A program made the translations under genes and the position numbers. A model generated the notes under the pieces. It saw only the letters and a list, made by a program, of their open reading frames with translations, ran no database searches and was not told the origin of the DNA. A DNA stretch of 64,000 bases from Xanthomonas arboricola pv. guizotiae (GTDB lineage: Bacteria; Pseudomonadota; Gammaproteobacteria; Xanthomonadales; Xanthomonadaceae), in assembly GCF_002940205.1 (NCBI RefSeq), contig NZ_MDSK01000021.1, forward strand, positions 1 to 64,000, read 5' to 3'. Below, in pieces: positions 18,919-30,200 of the stretch (its first letter is position 1; each line of letters opens with the position of its first letter).

Positions 18919-19902
18919 ATGCGTAAGGACTTTTTTGTTGCACCGATGCTGCTGACCGCGCTGGCCGCTGCCTGCCTGACGTTTGCCGATGCTGCTGCCG
19001 CGCCGGGCGATACGCCGCTCGGATCCAAGGCATCGACCACCAATGCCTCTGCGCGAAATACGCCAGCCGCTGCGCCCGCGCTTGCGGCCAGCAAGATCGT
19101 GCTGGTCGGCGACTCCACCACTGCCGTGCAGGGCGGCTGGGGACCGAGCTTTTGCGCGCAGCATGTGAGCGCGTTTCTGAGCTGCCTCAATCTGGCGCGC
19201 GGCGGGCGTAGCACCTCCAATTATCGCGCTGAAGGATCGTGGGACATCGCGCTGAAGGAATTGCGCAGCGGTGGCTACCGGCAGGTGGTCGTGCTGATCC
19301 AGTTCGGACATAACGACCAGCCCGGCAAGCCGGGGCGATCGACCGACCTGGCGACGGAATTTCCGGCCAATCTGCGCTGTTATGTGGCCGAGGCGCGCGC
19401 CGCAGGTGCAGTGCCGGTGCTGGTGACGCCATTGACGCGACGGCAGTTCGAGCGCGGCCAGTTGCTGGACGATCTGGCGCCATGGGCAGAGGCCACGCGT
19501 GCGGTCGCACGCGAGTTGCAGGTGCCTGTGGTCGATCTGCATGCGCGCAGCCGCGCCCTGGTGCAAGGCATGGGGCCGGTGCTGGCGATGCGGCTGGCCC
19601 AGCGACCTGCCGATCCGGAGCAGGTGATCGCTGCGCAATCGGGCACCACCATCGGCAAGACGGTGGCGCAGACGCTGCCGGGGGCATCGCCATCGTCGAA
19701 AGTGCCGGAAAGCGCCAAGACGACGGCGGCAGGCGCGACGACCGCTGCACAGGACAATGCAAGTGCAGAACCGATGGGCCAGGCCAAACTCGCGTTCGAT
19801 TACACACATCTTGGCCCTGAGGGTGCAGATGTAGTTGCGGCGATCGTCGCTGACGAACTGGCAAGACAAGTGCCTGCACTACGGCCGCTGTTGATTCCGT
19901 GA
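18919..19902 (+). CDS. Secreted rhamnogalacturonan acetylesterase (SGNH)
   Basis: A 327-residue SGNH esterase with signal peptide (cleavage near DAAAAP) and a Ser/Thr/Ala-rich linker to residue ~60. Block I is LVGDSTTAVQGGWG, the Gly region GRSTSNYR, the Asn QFGHNDQ, and the Asp/His pair DYTHLGPEGA. A low-complexity insertion of about 50 residues (around 240-290) precedes the catalytic His block, which is unusual. Second rhamnogalacturonan acetylesterase of the island, lacking the cupin of the 4754-5872 enzyme. It ends just before a strong terminator hairpin. Confidence 0.88.
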   Translation: MRKDFFVAPMLLTALAAACLTFADAAAAPGDTPLGSKASTTNASARNTPAAAPALAASKIVLVGDSTTAVQGGWGPSFCAQHVSAFLSCLNLARGGRSTSNYRAEGSWDIALKELRSGGYRQVVVLIQFGHNDQPGKPGRSTDLATEFPANLRCYVAEARAAGAVPVLVTPLTRRQFERGQLLDDLAPWAEATRAVARELQVPVVDLHARSRALVQGMGPVLAMRLAQRPADPEQVIAAQSGTTIGKTVAQTLPGASPSSKVPESAKTTAAGATTAAQDNASAEPMGQAKLAFDYTHLGPEGADVVAAIVADELARQVPALRPLLIP

Positions 19903-19905
19903 TGC

Positions 19906-19945
19906 GCTGACCGCGCCAAGCAGGCTTGGCGCGGTCAGCGCTTTT
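19906..19945 (+). terminator. Rho-independent terminator after esterase operon
   Basis: GCTGACCGCGCCAAGC (19906-19921) and GCTTGGCGCGGTCAGC (19924-19939) form a perfect 16-bp stem with a tiny loop followed by GCTTTTA. It starts 4 bp after the acetylesterase stop codon and closes the rightward esterase operon. Confidence 0.85.
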
Positions 19946-20195
19946 ACGCCTGCGAAGGCGTGTGGGTGTTCGCACGCGTGCAGATTCGAGGGTGACGTGC
20001 TCAGGCTCGGTTGGCATGCGGCCTTACCGATCAAGCGTTGACGGACTGGCTGTTGCGTGAGTGATCCAGGTTAGTGAACTGAACCCGCTGGTCTACGTTG
20101 GCGGACCGGCTTGTTGCCTTGCTGATCAACATTGGCTGATTGGCGGATTCGTAGGCGCTTTGTGCTGCTGATCTGGGACTGGATCGCCTGTTGCG

Positions 20196-20341
20196 TCCCC
20201 CTCACCCCAACCCCTCTCCCGCAGGGCGAGGGGCTTTAGAGCGCATCGTTGAGCGCTGACAACGCATCTAACAGCGCGCGGGTCTGCTTCGCCCGTCCTT
20301 CTCCCACCGGGAGAAGGTGCCCCGCAGGGGCGGATGAGGGT
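20196..20341. repeat. REP-like repeat pair
   Basis: CCCCTCACCCCAACCCCTCT at 20198 and, 100 bp on, CCTTCTCCCACCGGGAGAAG followed by CCCCGCAGGGGCGGATGAGG belong to the extragenic palindrome family seen at 5.9, 8.8, 9.1 and 49.5 kb. They fill the gap between the terminator and the stop of the leftward aldo-keto reductase gene; no gene is seen between 19946 and 20352. Confidence 0.6.
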
Positions 20342-20352
20342 ACGGGCGAACA

Positions 20353-21501
20353 TCAACGCGTACCAGGGACCGGCGCATCGGCCTCGATCACACCTTCGCG
20401 CTTGAGTTCTTCCCACACGCCTGCAGGAATCGCTACCCGCATCGACGCCGCATTCGCATGCGCCTGCTCGGCCGTGCGCGCACCCGGAATCACCGCGGAC
20501 ACCACCTCCGGCGCAGCGGCAAACTGCAGCGAGACCGTGCGCAGATCCACGCCGTGGCGCTCGCAGATGGCCAGCGCTTTCTGGCGTTTGGCCGGCGCCC
20601 ATTCCGGCACGGTTCCGTCGTAGAGATAACGCTCGCGCCCGGCCAGATAGCCTGCCAACAGCGGCGCACCGACCACCACCGACGCGCCATGCTTTGCGAT
20701 CTTCGCGAAGGTGTCGTGCAGCGCCTGCGCGTGGTCGAGCAGCGAGTACTGGCAGGCCAGCAGGAAGATGTCCGGGTCGGCCTCCTCGATCGCACGCAGG
20801 GCCGGCTCGGGGCGATTGACGCCAAAGCCCCAGGCCTTGATCAGGCCCTCCTTGCGCATCCTGGTCAGCTCGGGCATCGCGCCTTTTACCGCTTCGGCAA
20901 AACGCTGCTCCCACGGCATGCCGAGGTCTTCCTCGTTGTCCGGCGACAGGTCGTGGATGTAGGCGATATCGATCTGCGACACGCCCAGCCGCTGCAGGCT
21001 GTCTTCGATCGAGCGACGCACGCCGAAGGCGCTGTAGTCGTAGCGATAATCGAAGGGCGACGGCTGCTGCCACATCGTCTTCGGCGGTTTGTCGGTGGCG
21101 GTCAGCAGGCGCCCGACCTTGGTCGACAACACGTAGTCGTCTGCAGCGTGATTGTGCAGGTGGTGACCGGTACGGCGCTCGGACAGGCCCAGGCCGTACC
21201 ATGGCGAGGTATCGAAATACCGCACGCCCGACTCCCACGCCGCGGCCAGGGTCGCTTCGCTTTGCGCATCGCTGGTCGGCGCAAAGCCATTGCCGATCGC
21301 CACGCCACCAAAGCCCAGTCGACTCGAGGGCCGATAGCGTGCGCCCTTGCTTGCGGGATTGGTCGGCAACGCCGATGCGGCGGCCTTGCCGCGCGTGGGC
21401 ATCACGCTGCCCGGTGCGGAAGTCTGTGCCAACAACGGGGCTGCGGCCAATGCGGCGGTGCCGGCAGCGGCGGCGGAGAGGAACTGGCGACGGGTATTCA
21501 T
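20353..21501 (-). CDS. Aldo/keto reductase, Tat-exported
   Basis: A 382-residue aldo/keto reductase of the D-threo-aldose/L-fucose dehydrogenase type. The N-terminus MNTRRQFLSAAAAGTAALAA is a twin-arginine signal, so the enzyme is periplasmic. The TIM-barrel catalytic set is visible: Asp/Tyr in YFDTSPWYGLG, Lys in VLSTKVGRLL, and His in DIAYIHDLSPD. C-terminal AVIPGARTAEQ belongs to the NADP-binding end. ATG at 21501 follows GGATTTCTCC-type sequence with weak ribosome site; choice rests on the signal peptide. Stand-alone gene downstream of a MITE-like repeat. Confidence 0.88.
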   Translation of the reverse strand: MNTRRQFLSAAAAGTAALAAAPLLAQTSAPGSVMPTRGKAAASALPTNPASKGARYRPSSRLGFGGVAIGNGFAPTSDAQSEATLAAAWESGVRYFDTSPWYGLGLSERRTGHHLHNHAADDYVLSTKVGRLLTATDKPPKTMWQQPSPFDYRYDYSAFGVRRSIEDSLQRLGVSQIDIAYIHDLSPDNEEDLGMPWEQRFAEAVKGAMPELTRMRKEGLIKAWGFGVNRPEPALRAIEEADPDIFLLACQYSLLDHAQALHDTFAKIAKHGASVVVGAPLLAGYLAGRERYLYDGTVPEWAPAKRQKALAICERHGVDLRTVSLQFAAAPEVVSAVIPGARTAEQAHANAASMRVAIPAGVWEELKREGVIEADAPVPGTR

Positions 21502-21747
21502 GGAGAAATCCTTGCAACGACGCGAGGCACAAGGATGGTCCCGCCTGCGTGCAGACAAGGTCAGCGCAGGGACCGAGAGCCTGCACATGCAGGCAACGAA
21601 CGACTCGCGTGCAGGTTTGGGCAAGCAGGCACGTCAGCGCAGGCTGTCAGCGGTCGCTGCTGGCGGTCATCGCATGCACCGCATGCTCAGCACATGCAGA
21701 AGTGGCCGGTGTGCCGGGCCGATGTACTTCAGCGCACGGCATTGTCT

Positions 21748-21882
21748 AAAGCGGCTAACAAAACGTAGCGATCAGGTGGGTGCAGACGGCGCACTCAGAA
21801 CTGCCGTGTACGCGTGGCATTTCCGCCTCCGGGCAGCGACCGCGTCCGTCTGACGCCCGCGCAGTCGTTTTGCTGGCCGCTC
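21748..21882. mobile_element. MITE-like element, copy 1 (~135 bp)
   Basis: Left end GCGGCTAACAAAACGTAGCG and right end CGTTTTGCTGGCCGCTC are imperfect inverted repeats, and the inside matches the 143-bp element at 53493-53635 over its whole length (roughly 80% by eye). No open frame inside. It lies between the aldo-keto reductase and the phosphoesterase genes. A non-autonomous element of the MITE kind is the simplest reading. Confidence 0.65.
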
Positions 21883-21925
21883 CAGATCCCTGCGCAATTC
21901 TCTGTTGCACGGAATCCAGTTTCCA

Positions 21926-22393
21926 TCAGCGTATTTCCAGCAGCTGCAGCTGCGCACGCGGCGGGCCATCGCCCAGCCACAGCGTACCCACACTGATCGG
22001 CAAGCGGAAGCGAGGCGGGCCGGCACTGCCCGGATTGATGTACAGCACACCGTCGTGCGTGCGTATCGACGGCTTGTGCGAATGCCCGCTGATGATCACA
22101 TCGGCAGCAACATCCGCTGCCAGCGTTTTCAGATCGTGCAACACATGGATGCGCACGCCTGCGATCAGCAGATCCAGCGTTTGCGGAAGCTGCGCTGCCC
22201 AGGGCTTGTTATCGATATTGCCGGCGATCACATGCAGCGGTGCCAATGCCTGCAGCGCGGCGAGGATCTCCGGCTTGCCTACATCGCCGGCATGGATGAT
22301 CGCCGCGCAGCCCTGCAATGCAGCCACCGCCTCGGGCCGCAGCACGCCGTGCGTGTCGGAGATCAGGCCAATGCGTAAGGCGGCAGCCGTCAT
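21926..22393 (-). CDS. Metallophosphoesterase of the YfcE/MJ0936 family
   Basis: A 155-residue calcineurin-like phosphoesterase, matching the compact YfcE length. The five metal motifs are in order: LISDTHG, IHAGDVGK, VIAGNID, a His in HVLHDLK, and ISGHSHKPS. It hydrolyses phosphodiesters in vitro in relatives; the in vivo substrate is unknown. ATG at 22393. Flanked by a MITE-like repeat and the PepSY operon and apparently monocistronic. Confidence 0.9.
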   Translation of the reverse strand: MTAAALRIGLISDTHGVLRPEAVAALQGCAAIIHAGDVGKPEILAALQALAPLHVIAGNIDNKPWAAQLPQTLDLLIAGVRIHVLHDLKTLAADVAADVIISGHSHKPSIRTHDGVLYINPGSAGPPRFRLPISVGTLWLGDGPPRAQLQLLEIR

Positions 22394-22562
22394 CGGGTGT
22401 GGGTGAGGTTGGCGGGCGATCAGGATGCACTGCCGGGTGAGGCCGTCGCGTCAACGGGCCAGGTTGTCGAGCCCGCAGCATGGTCAGCGACCAGGCGCTC
22501 CGCTGCAGCTGATGCCTGGCGCACCGTCGCGTGCCGGGTATCAATCGCGTCAGTGCATCGAC

Positions 22563-24113
22563 TCAGCGCGTTGCGCGCTTCCACGCCCAGACGCTGTTGG
22601 GATCGCCCTGCAGTCCGCGCCGCCTGCTCGCACGCGCCAGTTGCCAGTACGCCCATGCCAACACCAGGGCGATCAGGTCCACGACCAGCACCGTCGCGTC
22701 CTGCCACGGCAGCACCACGCCATGTGCCGAAACACAGCTGGCCAGCGGAATCAGCGCGGTCAATCCAGCGCAGGCCAGCAAGGCCTCGTACGCACCACGT
22801 GCGGTAGGACGGACCAGCGCCCACACCAGCACGGCCGCAAAGACCGCGTAATAGACATAACGCTCCTGTCCTTGCGCAAGCAGGCGTGCGGCGATGAACA
22901 AGGCCGAGATGCCGGCGACGCTACCCAGGCAGACGCCGATGGTCAGGCGCGCCATCGCGTGGGTGCGGCGCGGTTGATCCACCAGCCGACGCTTGCGGCG
23001 TGTTTCGATCCACAACAGGTTGCCGCTGTAGAACAGGAACGCACCGCCCAACCCGAGCAGGAAATACAGCCACTGCACCGGCGCATGCCCGAAGTTGCCG
23101 AAGTGCAGCCCTTGCAGCCCGCGCAAGGCGGCGGTGCCTGGCGACATCGTCCTTGGTTCGAGCACGCGCAGGACCTGGCCGGTTGCCGCGTCCAATGCCA
23201 CGCCACCGAGTGTGTTGAGGCGGCGCTGATCGTTGTGGCCATACACTTCCGCGCGTGCATTGGCATCGCCTGCATCATGGAACCCGATGCTCTCCGGTAC
23301 AAAGCCCGGGCTGGCCGCGCGCGCCTTGTCCAGCAGCACCGCCAGCGGCAACACCGGTGCCGCACGCCTGGCTGCTTGCACATGCGGGGTGAGTTCGAAC
23401 TCCGGCGCCAGGATCTGCATCAGCTTGCCGTCGAACACCAGGAACTGGAACGGCGCCAGCAACAGCACGCCCAGGCACAACACCGCGCCGGACCAGGCAA
23501 AGATCACATGGAACGGCAGCGACAACATGCCGACCACATTGTGCGCGTCCTGCCACAGGCGCTTGAGGTTATGCCCCGGCCGCAACGCGAACAGGTCCTT
23601 GAAGAACACCGGCGCGTACAGCACCACCCCGCTGAGCAATGCCAGCCCGTACAGCACGCTTACCACACCGAACAGATAGGTGCCGAACACGCGTGGCAGG
23701 CCGGCGGTGAAGTGCAGGTCGTAGAGGAAGTCGGCAAAGCCCACGCGCTGCGGCAATTCCAGCAGGCGGCCATCGGCGGCCTGTTGATACTGCCGCATGC
23801 CGCCACTGGCCTCGGCCTGCGGCCCATACCAGTACAGCCGCGGAGTCGGCCCGTGCTCGCCGGGCAGCAGCACCAGGAAGGAGTCGGCCACCTGCGGATG
23901 CCGGGCGATCACCGCATCCAGCAAGGTCTGCGCGGCGGCGACGGGATCTGCCGGCGCAGGCTGTGTGACAGGCGGCGTGGCCTGCCAGCCGCTCAATTCA
24001 TGCGTGAACACGGTGATGGCGCCGGCGTAGAAGGCGATGAACAAGGCCATGCCCGCCAACAGACCCATCCAGCTGTGGACCGACAGAAACGCGCGCAAGG
24101 TCGATGCCTTCAT
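22563..24113 (-). CDS. PepSY-associated transmembrane protein (iron-uptake operon type)
   Basis: A 516-residue inner-membrane protein with N-terminal helix FLSVHSWMGLLAGMALFIAF, characteristic of PepSY_TM proteins found beside siderophore receptors. A periplasmic PepSY-like part follows (~residues 60-170), then helices and a second extracytoplasmic region. Related proteins take part in reductive iron release from siderophores, though this one has not been tested. ATG at 24113 overlaps the stop of the preceding small membrane protein (stop codon 24110-24112 on this strand), indicating a tight operon. No receptor gene adjoins it here. Confidence 0.85.
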   Translation of the reverse strand: MKASTLRAFLSVHSWMGLLAGMALFIAFYAGAITVFTHELSGWQATPPVTQPAPADPVAAAQTLLDAVIARHPQVADSFLVLLPGEHGPTPRLYWYGPQAEASGGMRQYQQAADGRLLELPQRVGFADFLYDLHFTAGLPRVFGTYLFGVVSVLYGLALLSGVVLYAPVFFKDLFALRPGHNLKRLWQDAHNVVGMLSLPFHVIFAWSGAVLCLGVLLLAPFQFLVFDGKLMQILAPEFELTPHVQAARRAAPVLPLAVLLDKARAASPGFVPESIGFHDAGDANARAEVYGHNDQRRLNTLGGVALDAATGQVLRVLEPRTMSPGTAALRGLQGLHFGNFGHAPVQWLYFLLGLGGAFLFYSGNLLWIETRRKRRLVDQPRRTHAMARLTIGVCLGSVAGISALFIAARLLAQGQERYVYYAVFAAVLVWALVRPTARGAYEALLACAGLTALIPLASCVSAHGVVLPWQDATVLVVDLIALVLAWAYWQLARASRRRGLQGDPNSVWAWKRATR

Positions 24114-24382
24114 GCGCCCAGCTCCGTCCAGCCCAATGCCTTGATGCCTGCAAGTGCGAGGTAGCACAGCAGCGTCAGCCCGCCGAGCACGACCCAGGCA
24201 CGCGATGCGCGACGGAACACGAACGGCAGCGCCATCGCGCCCACCCAGGCCGGAAACAGCAGCAGCAACCATGCCAGCGTGTAGCTCTGCTGCGGCCCCG
24301 GCAGCAACAGGGCGCACAGGCCGACCACGCCGACCGCAAGCGGCAGGCCCAGCATTACTGCGGCCAGCCACCTAGCCCACAT
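24110..24382 (-). CDS. Small membrane protein, DUF3649-like
   Basis: A 90-residue protein with three hydrophobic helices: an N-terminal one starting WLAAVMLGLPLAVGVVGLCA, a middle one with YTLAWLLLLFPAWVGAMALP, and a C-terminal one after RASRAW. Position between a DUF3325-like and a PepSY gene is the usual order in siderophore-receptor operons and supports the DUF3649 label. It overlaps both neighbours by a few bases. Function unknown. Confidence 0.72.
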   Translation of the reverse strand: MWARWLAAVMLGLPLAVGVVGLCALLLPGPQQSYTLAWLLLLFPAWVGAMALPFVFRRASRAWVVLGGLTLLCYLALAGIKALGWTELGA

Positions 24383-24671
24383 GGCGCACCTGCCTGCGCT
24401 GCGTACGCGCCTGCTGCCAGGCATCCAGATACGGCAGCGCCACCGCTACCAGCATCAGCGCCGTCCCTGCGGCGAAGATGCCGGCCCAGGTGCCCAAGGC
24501 CTGTATGGCGCAACCCAGCGCCAGCAGCAGCAACGCGCTGGCGCCGATGCGTAGCGCGCGCGCCGACAGCCGGCGCTGCGGCCACAGGCGCTGATGCCGT
24601 GTTGCCAGATAGAACGCCAGCGCCGACGCCGCAGCGCCGAGCAGGTAGCACCAGGTCATCAAACCGCTCAT
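24372..24671 (-). CDS. Small membrane protein, DUF3325-like
   Basis: A 99-residue protein with three or four hydrophobic helices (MTWCYLLGAAASALAFYLAT; ALLLLALGCAIQALGTWAGI; ALMLVAVALP) and a basic C-terminal tail. ATG at 24671 starts the three-gene membrane operon; its 3' end overlaps the DUF3649-like gene by 11 bp. The family accompanies TonB-dependent siderophore receptors, but here the upstream 386 bp carry no gene. Confidence 0.72.
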   Translation of the reverse strand: MSGLMTWCYLLGAAASALAFYLATRHQRLWPQRRLSARALRIGASALLLLALGCAIQALGTWAGIFAAGTALMLVAVALPYLDAWQQARTQRRQVRHVG

Positions 24672-25057
24672 GCCTGCGCCTGCGCCGAAGCGGAGAAACG
24701 CAACACACCGAGCTGCGCTGGCCGCGCGCCGCGACCTTGCGCGCCGACACACGGCGAACGTGCACCCCACACCAATGCATGCGCGCGTCCAGCGATGCGC
24801 ACACCATGGATAAACGGCTCAACCATCGAAGAAACCACCGCCATCAAGACGCCCACGCACCACACTCCCGTACACACGGTCGACGGAAGGCATGGCGGCG
24901 GCTGTGCCCGGCAGCCCTCCCCGGGCCGCCTAAGTAGCGGGTGGCACCCCTGCTGCACCGCCCGGTGGGCGCGCAGCGAGGTGTTGGCCGCTCTACGGCG
25001 CGCAATCTAACAGGTGCCACAGCGCCGGACCAGCGGTCCGGCACTGTGTGCGCTGCA
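24672..25057. other. Gap without recognisable gene
   Basis: GC-rich intergenic stretch between the start of the DUF3325-like gene and the stop of glgB. No open frame in it resembles the TonB receptor that normally precedes such a membrane operon. It should contain the promoter of the membrane operon, but no clear promoter elements were found. Confidence 0.5.
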
Positions 25058-27256
25058 TCAGCCCTGCGGCGTCAGCACGATGACGCCCAGCGGCGGCAAC
25101 AACAACGGCAGGGATTGCGCATGGCCGTGCATGGACTGCTGCTCGGCGCTCACCACACCGCCATTGCCCAGGTTCGCGCCGCCGTAGATGCCGGCATCGC
25201 TATTGAACACCTCGCGCCACTGGCCGCCTTGCGGCACGCCGATGCGGTAGCCGTGCTGCACGATCGGGGTGAAGTTGATCACCACCAACACCGGCGCATC
25301 GCCGCGCTTTGCCTTGCGCAGGAACGCGACGACGCTGTTGGCCGCGTCATCGCCGACCACCCAGGCAAACCCGGCCGGGTCGTCGTCCTGCGCGTGCAGC
25401 GCGGGGTATTCGACATACAGCCGATTCAGATCGCGCACCAGAGTCTGCACGCCGCGATGGCGCGGGTCGTCGAGCAGATGCCAGGGAATGCCGCCGTCGT
25501 GGTTCCACTCGGTGGGCTGGCCGAATTCGCAGCCCATGAACAGCAACTTGCGCCCCGGGTGGGTGAACATGTAACCCAGGTAGGCGCGCAGGTTGGCAAA
25601 GCGCTGCCAGTCGTCGCCCGGCATGCGGCCGAGCAACGAGCCCTTGCCGTGCACCACTTCGTCGTGCGAGATCGGCAGCACGAAGCGCTCCGAATACGCA
25701 TAGACCATGCTGAAGGTCAGCTCGCCATGGTGGTAACGGCGGTAGATCGGATCCAGCGCCGCGTAATGCAGGGTGTCGTGCATCCAGCCCATGTTCCACT
25801 TGTAGTGGAAGCCCAGGCCGCCGTGCGCCACATCGGCAGTGACGCCGGGGAACGCGGTGGATTCCTCGGCAATCATCACCGCACCCGGGGTGTGCTCGCG
25901 CACTACCGCGTTGAGCCGGCGCAGGAAGGCGATGGTCTCGTAGTTCTCGCGCCCGCCGTGGATGTTGGGTACCCACTCGCCGGCATTGCGGCTGTAGTCG
26001 CGGTACAGCATCGAGGCCACCGCATCCACGCGCAGGCCGTCGACGTGGAAGCGCTGCAGGAACTCCAGCGCACTGGCGATCAGGAACCCGGACACCTCGC
26101 GCCGCCCGTGGTTGTAGATCAGCGTATTCCAGTCGCGGTGGAAGCCTTCGCGCGGGTCGGCATGTTCGTACAGCGCGGTGCCGTCGAAATGCGCCAGGCC
26201 GTGGGCGTCGGTGGGGAAATGCGCCGGCACCCAGTCAACGATCACGCCGATGCCTTCGCGGTGGCAGCGATCGACGAAGCGGGCAAAGCCATCCGGCGAG
26301 CCGAAGCGCGCGGTCGGCGCGAACAGGCCCAGCGGCTGATAACCCCACGAGCCACCGAACGGATGCTCGGTCACCGGCATCAGCTCGACATGGGTGAAGC
26401 CCATATCGGCCACGTACGGAATCAAGCGGTCGGCCAGGCCATCCCAGTCCAGGTCCACGCCTTCCTCGCGCAACCAGGAGCCGGCATGGATCTCGTAGAT
26501 GCTCATCGGTGCGTCGTGCGCCTGGCGGCGCGCGCGCGTGGCCATCCAGCCGTCATCGCTCCACTGGTGCGGGGTGGGGTTGGCCACGATGGAGGCGGTG
26601 CCCGGCGCCAGCTCGGCACGCCGCGCCACCGGGTCGGCCTTGGCCGGCAACTCGTTCCCATGCGGGCCGCGTAGCTGGTACTTGTAATGCGCGCCCGGGC
26701 CGACGTCGGGCACGAACAGCTCCCACACGCCGGACTGGTGCCGCAGCCGCATCGGATGCCGGCGCGCGTCCCAACTGTTGAAATCGCCGACCACCGCCAC
26801 GCGCGTGGCATTGGGCGCCCACACCGCAAAGCGCGTGCCGCGTACGCCATCGACTTCGATCGCGTTGGCGCCGAGTGCATCGGCCAATTGCAGGTGATGG
26901 CCTTCGCTGATCAGGTGCAGGTCGAAGTCGCTGAGTTGCGGGCCGAACGCATACGGGTCGGCGGTGTCCTGCTCGCCGCCGGGCCAGCCGATGCGCAGGC
27001 GGTAGCCGCCCTGCGCCGGCAACACGCCGGCGAACAGGCCCGGCTCCGGGCCTGCCTCCAGCGCGATGACCTGGCCATCGTCGAGCACGGCATTGACGTA
27101 GTCGGCACCCGGTTGATAGGTGCGCAGCAGCCGACCGCTGTCGGTCGGGTGCGCGCCCAGGATGGCGAATGCGTCGCCATGGCGTGCCTCGGCCAGGGCG
27201 CGGGTTGCGCCGGGATCCCATCGATTGGTCACTGCTGTCATCACTCCACTCATCAT
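25058..27256 (-). CDS. glgB: 1,4-alpha-glucan branching enzyme
   Basis: GH13 branching enzyme of 732 residues, near the usual 730. It adds alpha-1,6 branches to linear alpha-glucan. Order: N-terminal CBM48-like domains, then the GH13 barrel with [10 protein letters not shown] (region I), [13 protein letters not shown] (nucleophile Asp), [10 protein letters not shown] (acid Glu), and [13 protein letters not shown] (third Asp), then a C-terminal beta domain. ATG at 27256 follows GGGAGACAC and overlaps the treS stop; ATG at 27253 and 27241 are alternatives. Third gene of glgE-treS-glgB, supplying branched product for GlgE-made glucan. Confidence 0.97.
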   Translation of the reverse strand: MMSGVMTAVTNRWDPGATRALAEARHGDAFAILGAHPTDSGRLLRTYQPGADYVNAVLDDGQVIALEAGPEPGLFAGVLPAQGGYRLRIGWPGGEQDTADPYAFGPQLSDFDLHLISEGHHLQLADALGANAIEVDGVRGTRFAVWAPNATRVAVVGDFNSWDARRHPMRLRHQSGVWELFVPDVGPGAHYKYQLRGPHGNELPAKADPVARRAELAPGTASIVANPTPHQWSDDGWMATRARRQAHDAPMSIYEIHAGSWLREEGVDLDWDGLADRLIPYVADMGFTHVELMPVTEHPFGGSWGYQPLGLFAPTARFGSPDGFARFVDRCHREGIGVIVDWVPAHFPTDAHGLAHFDGTALYEHADPREGFHRDWNTLIYNHGRREVSGFLIASALEFLQRFHVDGLRVDAVASMLYRDYSRNAGEWVPNIHGGRENYETIAFLRRLNAVVREHTPGAVMIAEESTAFPGVTADVAHGGLGFHYKWNMGWMHDTLHYAALDPIYRRYHHGELTFSMVYAYSERFVLPISHDEVVHGKGSLLGRMPGDDWQRFANLRAYLGYMFTHPGRKLLFMGCEFGQPTEWNHDGGIPWHLLDDPRHRGVQTLVRDLNRLYVEYPALHAQDDDPAGFAWVVGDDAANSVVAFLRKAKRGDAPVLVVINFTPIVQHGYRIGVPQGGQWREVFNSDAGIYGGANLGNGGVVSAEQQSMHGHAQSLPLLLPPLGVIVLTPQG

Positions 27257-30200
27257 GTGTCTCCCGCACCAGCGCGCGCGCGGTGCAGGATGCGTCGCAA
27301 GCCCTCGATCGGCACCATCAGCCAGCCGGGGCGGTTGGCAGCCTCGTAACGCACCTCGTAACAGGCCTTCTCCACCAGGAACAGCAAGGTGGCCGCGTTG
27401 AACGCTGCCGGTGCGATCCATGGGTGCGTACTGGCGTCGAGCACGGCATGGTACGCGTCCAGAAACGCCTGTGTGGAGCGGCGACGGAACTGCACCAGGA
27501 ACTCGTCCAGATGCGTGTCCACGCCCACGCCCGCACGGGCGGCGGTGCCTTCCTCGCCACGTGCCGACACTTCGCTGGCGTAATCGAGCGAGCGCAGGAA
27601 GCCGGCCACATCGCGCAGCGGGCTGGCCTTGGCGCGCCGCTCGGACAGCGGCTTGGCCGGCTCGCCTTCGAAGTCGATCAGCACCACATCGTCGAAGGCC
27701 ACCAGGATCTGGCCCAGGTGGAAGTCGCCATGCACGCGCGTGAGCAAGGAATCGGCCAGCACGCTTGGCGCCTTGGCAAGCAAGGCATCCAGCTGCGGGC
27801 GCTCGGCCAGCACTGCTTCCAGCGCCTCGCGCTCGGCAGTGTCCTCACTGCTTGCCAGACGCGCATTGACGGTGTCCCACATCTCCTCGACCTGGCGTCC
27901 GACACCAGCCACCACATCGTTGGCGGTGGGCAGGTCGATGCGTTGCGGCGCGAAGTCGGCATCGTCGGTATCGCGCGAGAGTGCTTCGTGCAGTTCGGCC
28001 AGGCGCTTGCCGACCACCGCGGCGAAGGCGTCGTAGCCTGCGATGGCTTCGGCACGCGATTCATCGGTTTGGGCGGTGGCGTATTCGTCGAAGCTGCGCG
28101 CCAGATGGTCCAGCGTCCAGCGCCACGCATCGCCTTGATTGCGGATGAAGCCCTGCAGCAACGCGATGGTGGTGATGGTGCCCTGCGCGTCGATGCGGCT
28201 GATGCTGCCCAGCAAGGGCGCAGCGTTGGCGTAGCCCATCTCGGTCAGACGGCGGCCGATCTCGATCTCCGGATTGGCGCCGTTGGCCACGTGCCGCAGC
28301 AGCTTGAATACGGCCTTGTCGGCCACCACCAGCGAGCTGTTGCTCTGCTCGGCCGACAGCCAGCGGATCTCCGGATCCTGCGGTATTTCCAGCGTGGCCA
28401 GCGCCGGTGTCGCCTCGAAGCGCACCTGTCCCTGCTGCGAGGCGTCGTCGCCATCGCAGAACTCCAGCGCGGCGTTGTCGCGCAATGCGGCGATCACCCC
28501 GCGCACCATCGGCTTGAGCGCGAAGGCATCGGTGAGGTAGCCGACCTCGCGGCCCTGGCGCACGCGTGCCAGCGCCAGCTGCTCGGCCAGCGTGCTGGGG
28601 TGGTCGCGCTCCCACACGATGCCGATCGGCAGCATATAGCTCTCGTGGTGGCCGTCTTCCAGCTCCACCTCCAGCTCCAGCAGGCTCATCGGCTCGGCGC
28701 CCGGCAGCGGCGTGCGGCGCGAGATGCGCACGTGCTTGAGTGCCTGGTCCTTGGCCGAGAACCAGCGCCGTGCCGACAACCAGGCCGGCAGGATCTCCGC
28801 TTCCAGCGTGGGCAGATGCGGCAGCAGCGCATTGCTCTCGTCGGTATCGCTGCGCAACACCAGCGTGCGGTAGTCCGGCAACGGCACCGGGCTGGGCACG
28901 TGCCAGTCCGGCAAGGTGCCTTCGCTGACCAGCTGGAACGCGTAGAAGCCGAACGGCGGCACGGTGAGCAGATAGGTCAGCCTCCCGACCGGCGGGAAGC
29001 TGCCGCCGCCGATGATGTCCACCGGCACGCGGCCCTCGAACTCGGACAGGTCCAGTTCCACCGCCTGCAGCGTGTGCGACAGGTTGGCCACGCACAGCAC
29101 CGTCTCGTCCTGATAGCAACGCAGGTAGGCCAGCATGCGGCGGTTGCCCGGGTACAGAAAGCGCAGCGCGCCACGGCCGAAGGCCTGGTAGCGCTTGCGC
29201 ACGCTGAGCACGCGGCGGGTCCAGGTCAGCAGTGAATGCTGGTCGCGGATCTGCGCTTCCACATTCACTGCCTGGAAGCCGTACAGCGGGTCCATTACCG
29301 GCGGCAGCACCAGCTGCGCCGGGTCGGCGCGCGAGAAGCCGCCATTGCGGTCGATCGACCACTGCATCGGCGTGCGCACGCCATCGCGGTCGCCCAGATG
29401 GATGTTGTCGCCCATGCCGATCTCGTCGCCGTAATACAGCACCGGCGTGCCGGGCATGGTCAGCAACAGGGAGGTCATCAACTCGATGCGGCGGCGGTCG
29501 CGCTCCAGCAGCGGCGCCAACCGGCGCCGGATGCCCAGATTGATGCGCGCGCGACGGTCGGCCGCATAGGTCTGCCACAGGTAATCGCGCTCCGAGTCAG
29601 TGACCATTTCCAGCGTCAACTCGTCGTGGTTACGCAGGAAGATCGCCCACTGGCAGCTCTCCGGAATCTCCGGGGTCTGGCGCATGATGTCGGTGATGGG
29701 GAAGCGGTCTTCGCGCGCGATCGCCATGTACATGCGCGGCATCAGCGGGAAGTGGAACGCCATATGGCATTCGTCGGCGTTCTGGCCGAAGTACTGCTGG
29801 GTATCTTCCGGCCACATGTTGGCTTCGGCCAGCAGCATGCGATCCGGGTATTCGGCATCCAGCGTGGCGCGGATCTTGCGCAGGATCGCGTGGGTTTCCG
29901 GCAGGTTTTCGTTGGAGGTGCCGGAACGTTCGATCAGGTAGGGCACCGCATCCAGGCGCAGGCCGTCCACACCGCGGTCCAGCCAGAAGCGCATCACTTC
30001 CAGCACCGCTTCCAGCACCGCCGGGTTGTCGAAGTTCAGGTCCGGCTGGTGCGAATAGAAGCGGTGCCAGAAGTACTGCCCCGCCACCGGGTCCCAGGTC
30101 CAGTTGGATTTTTCGGTATCGCAGAAGATGATCCGCGTGCCTTCGTATTCCTGGTCGGTATCCGACCACACGTAGAAGTCGCGCTCCGGCGAGCCGGCCG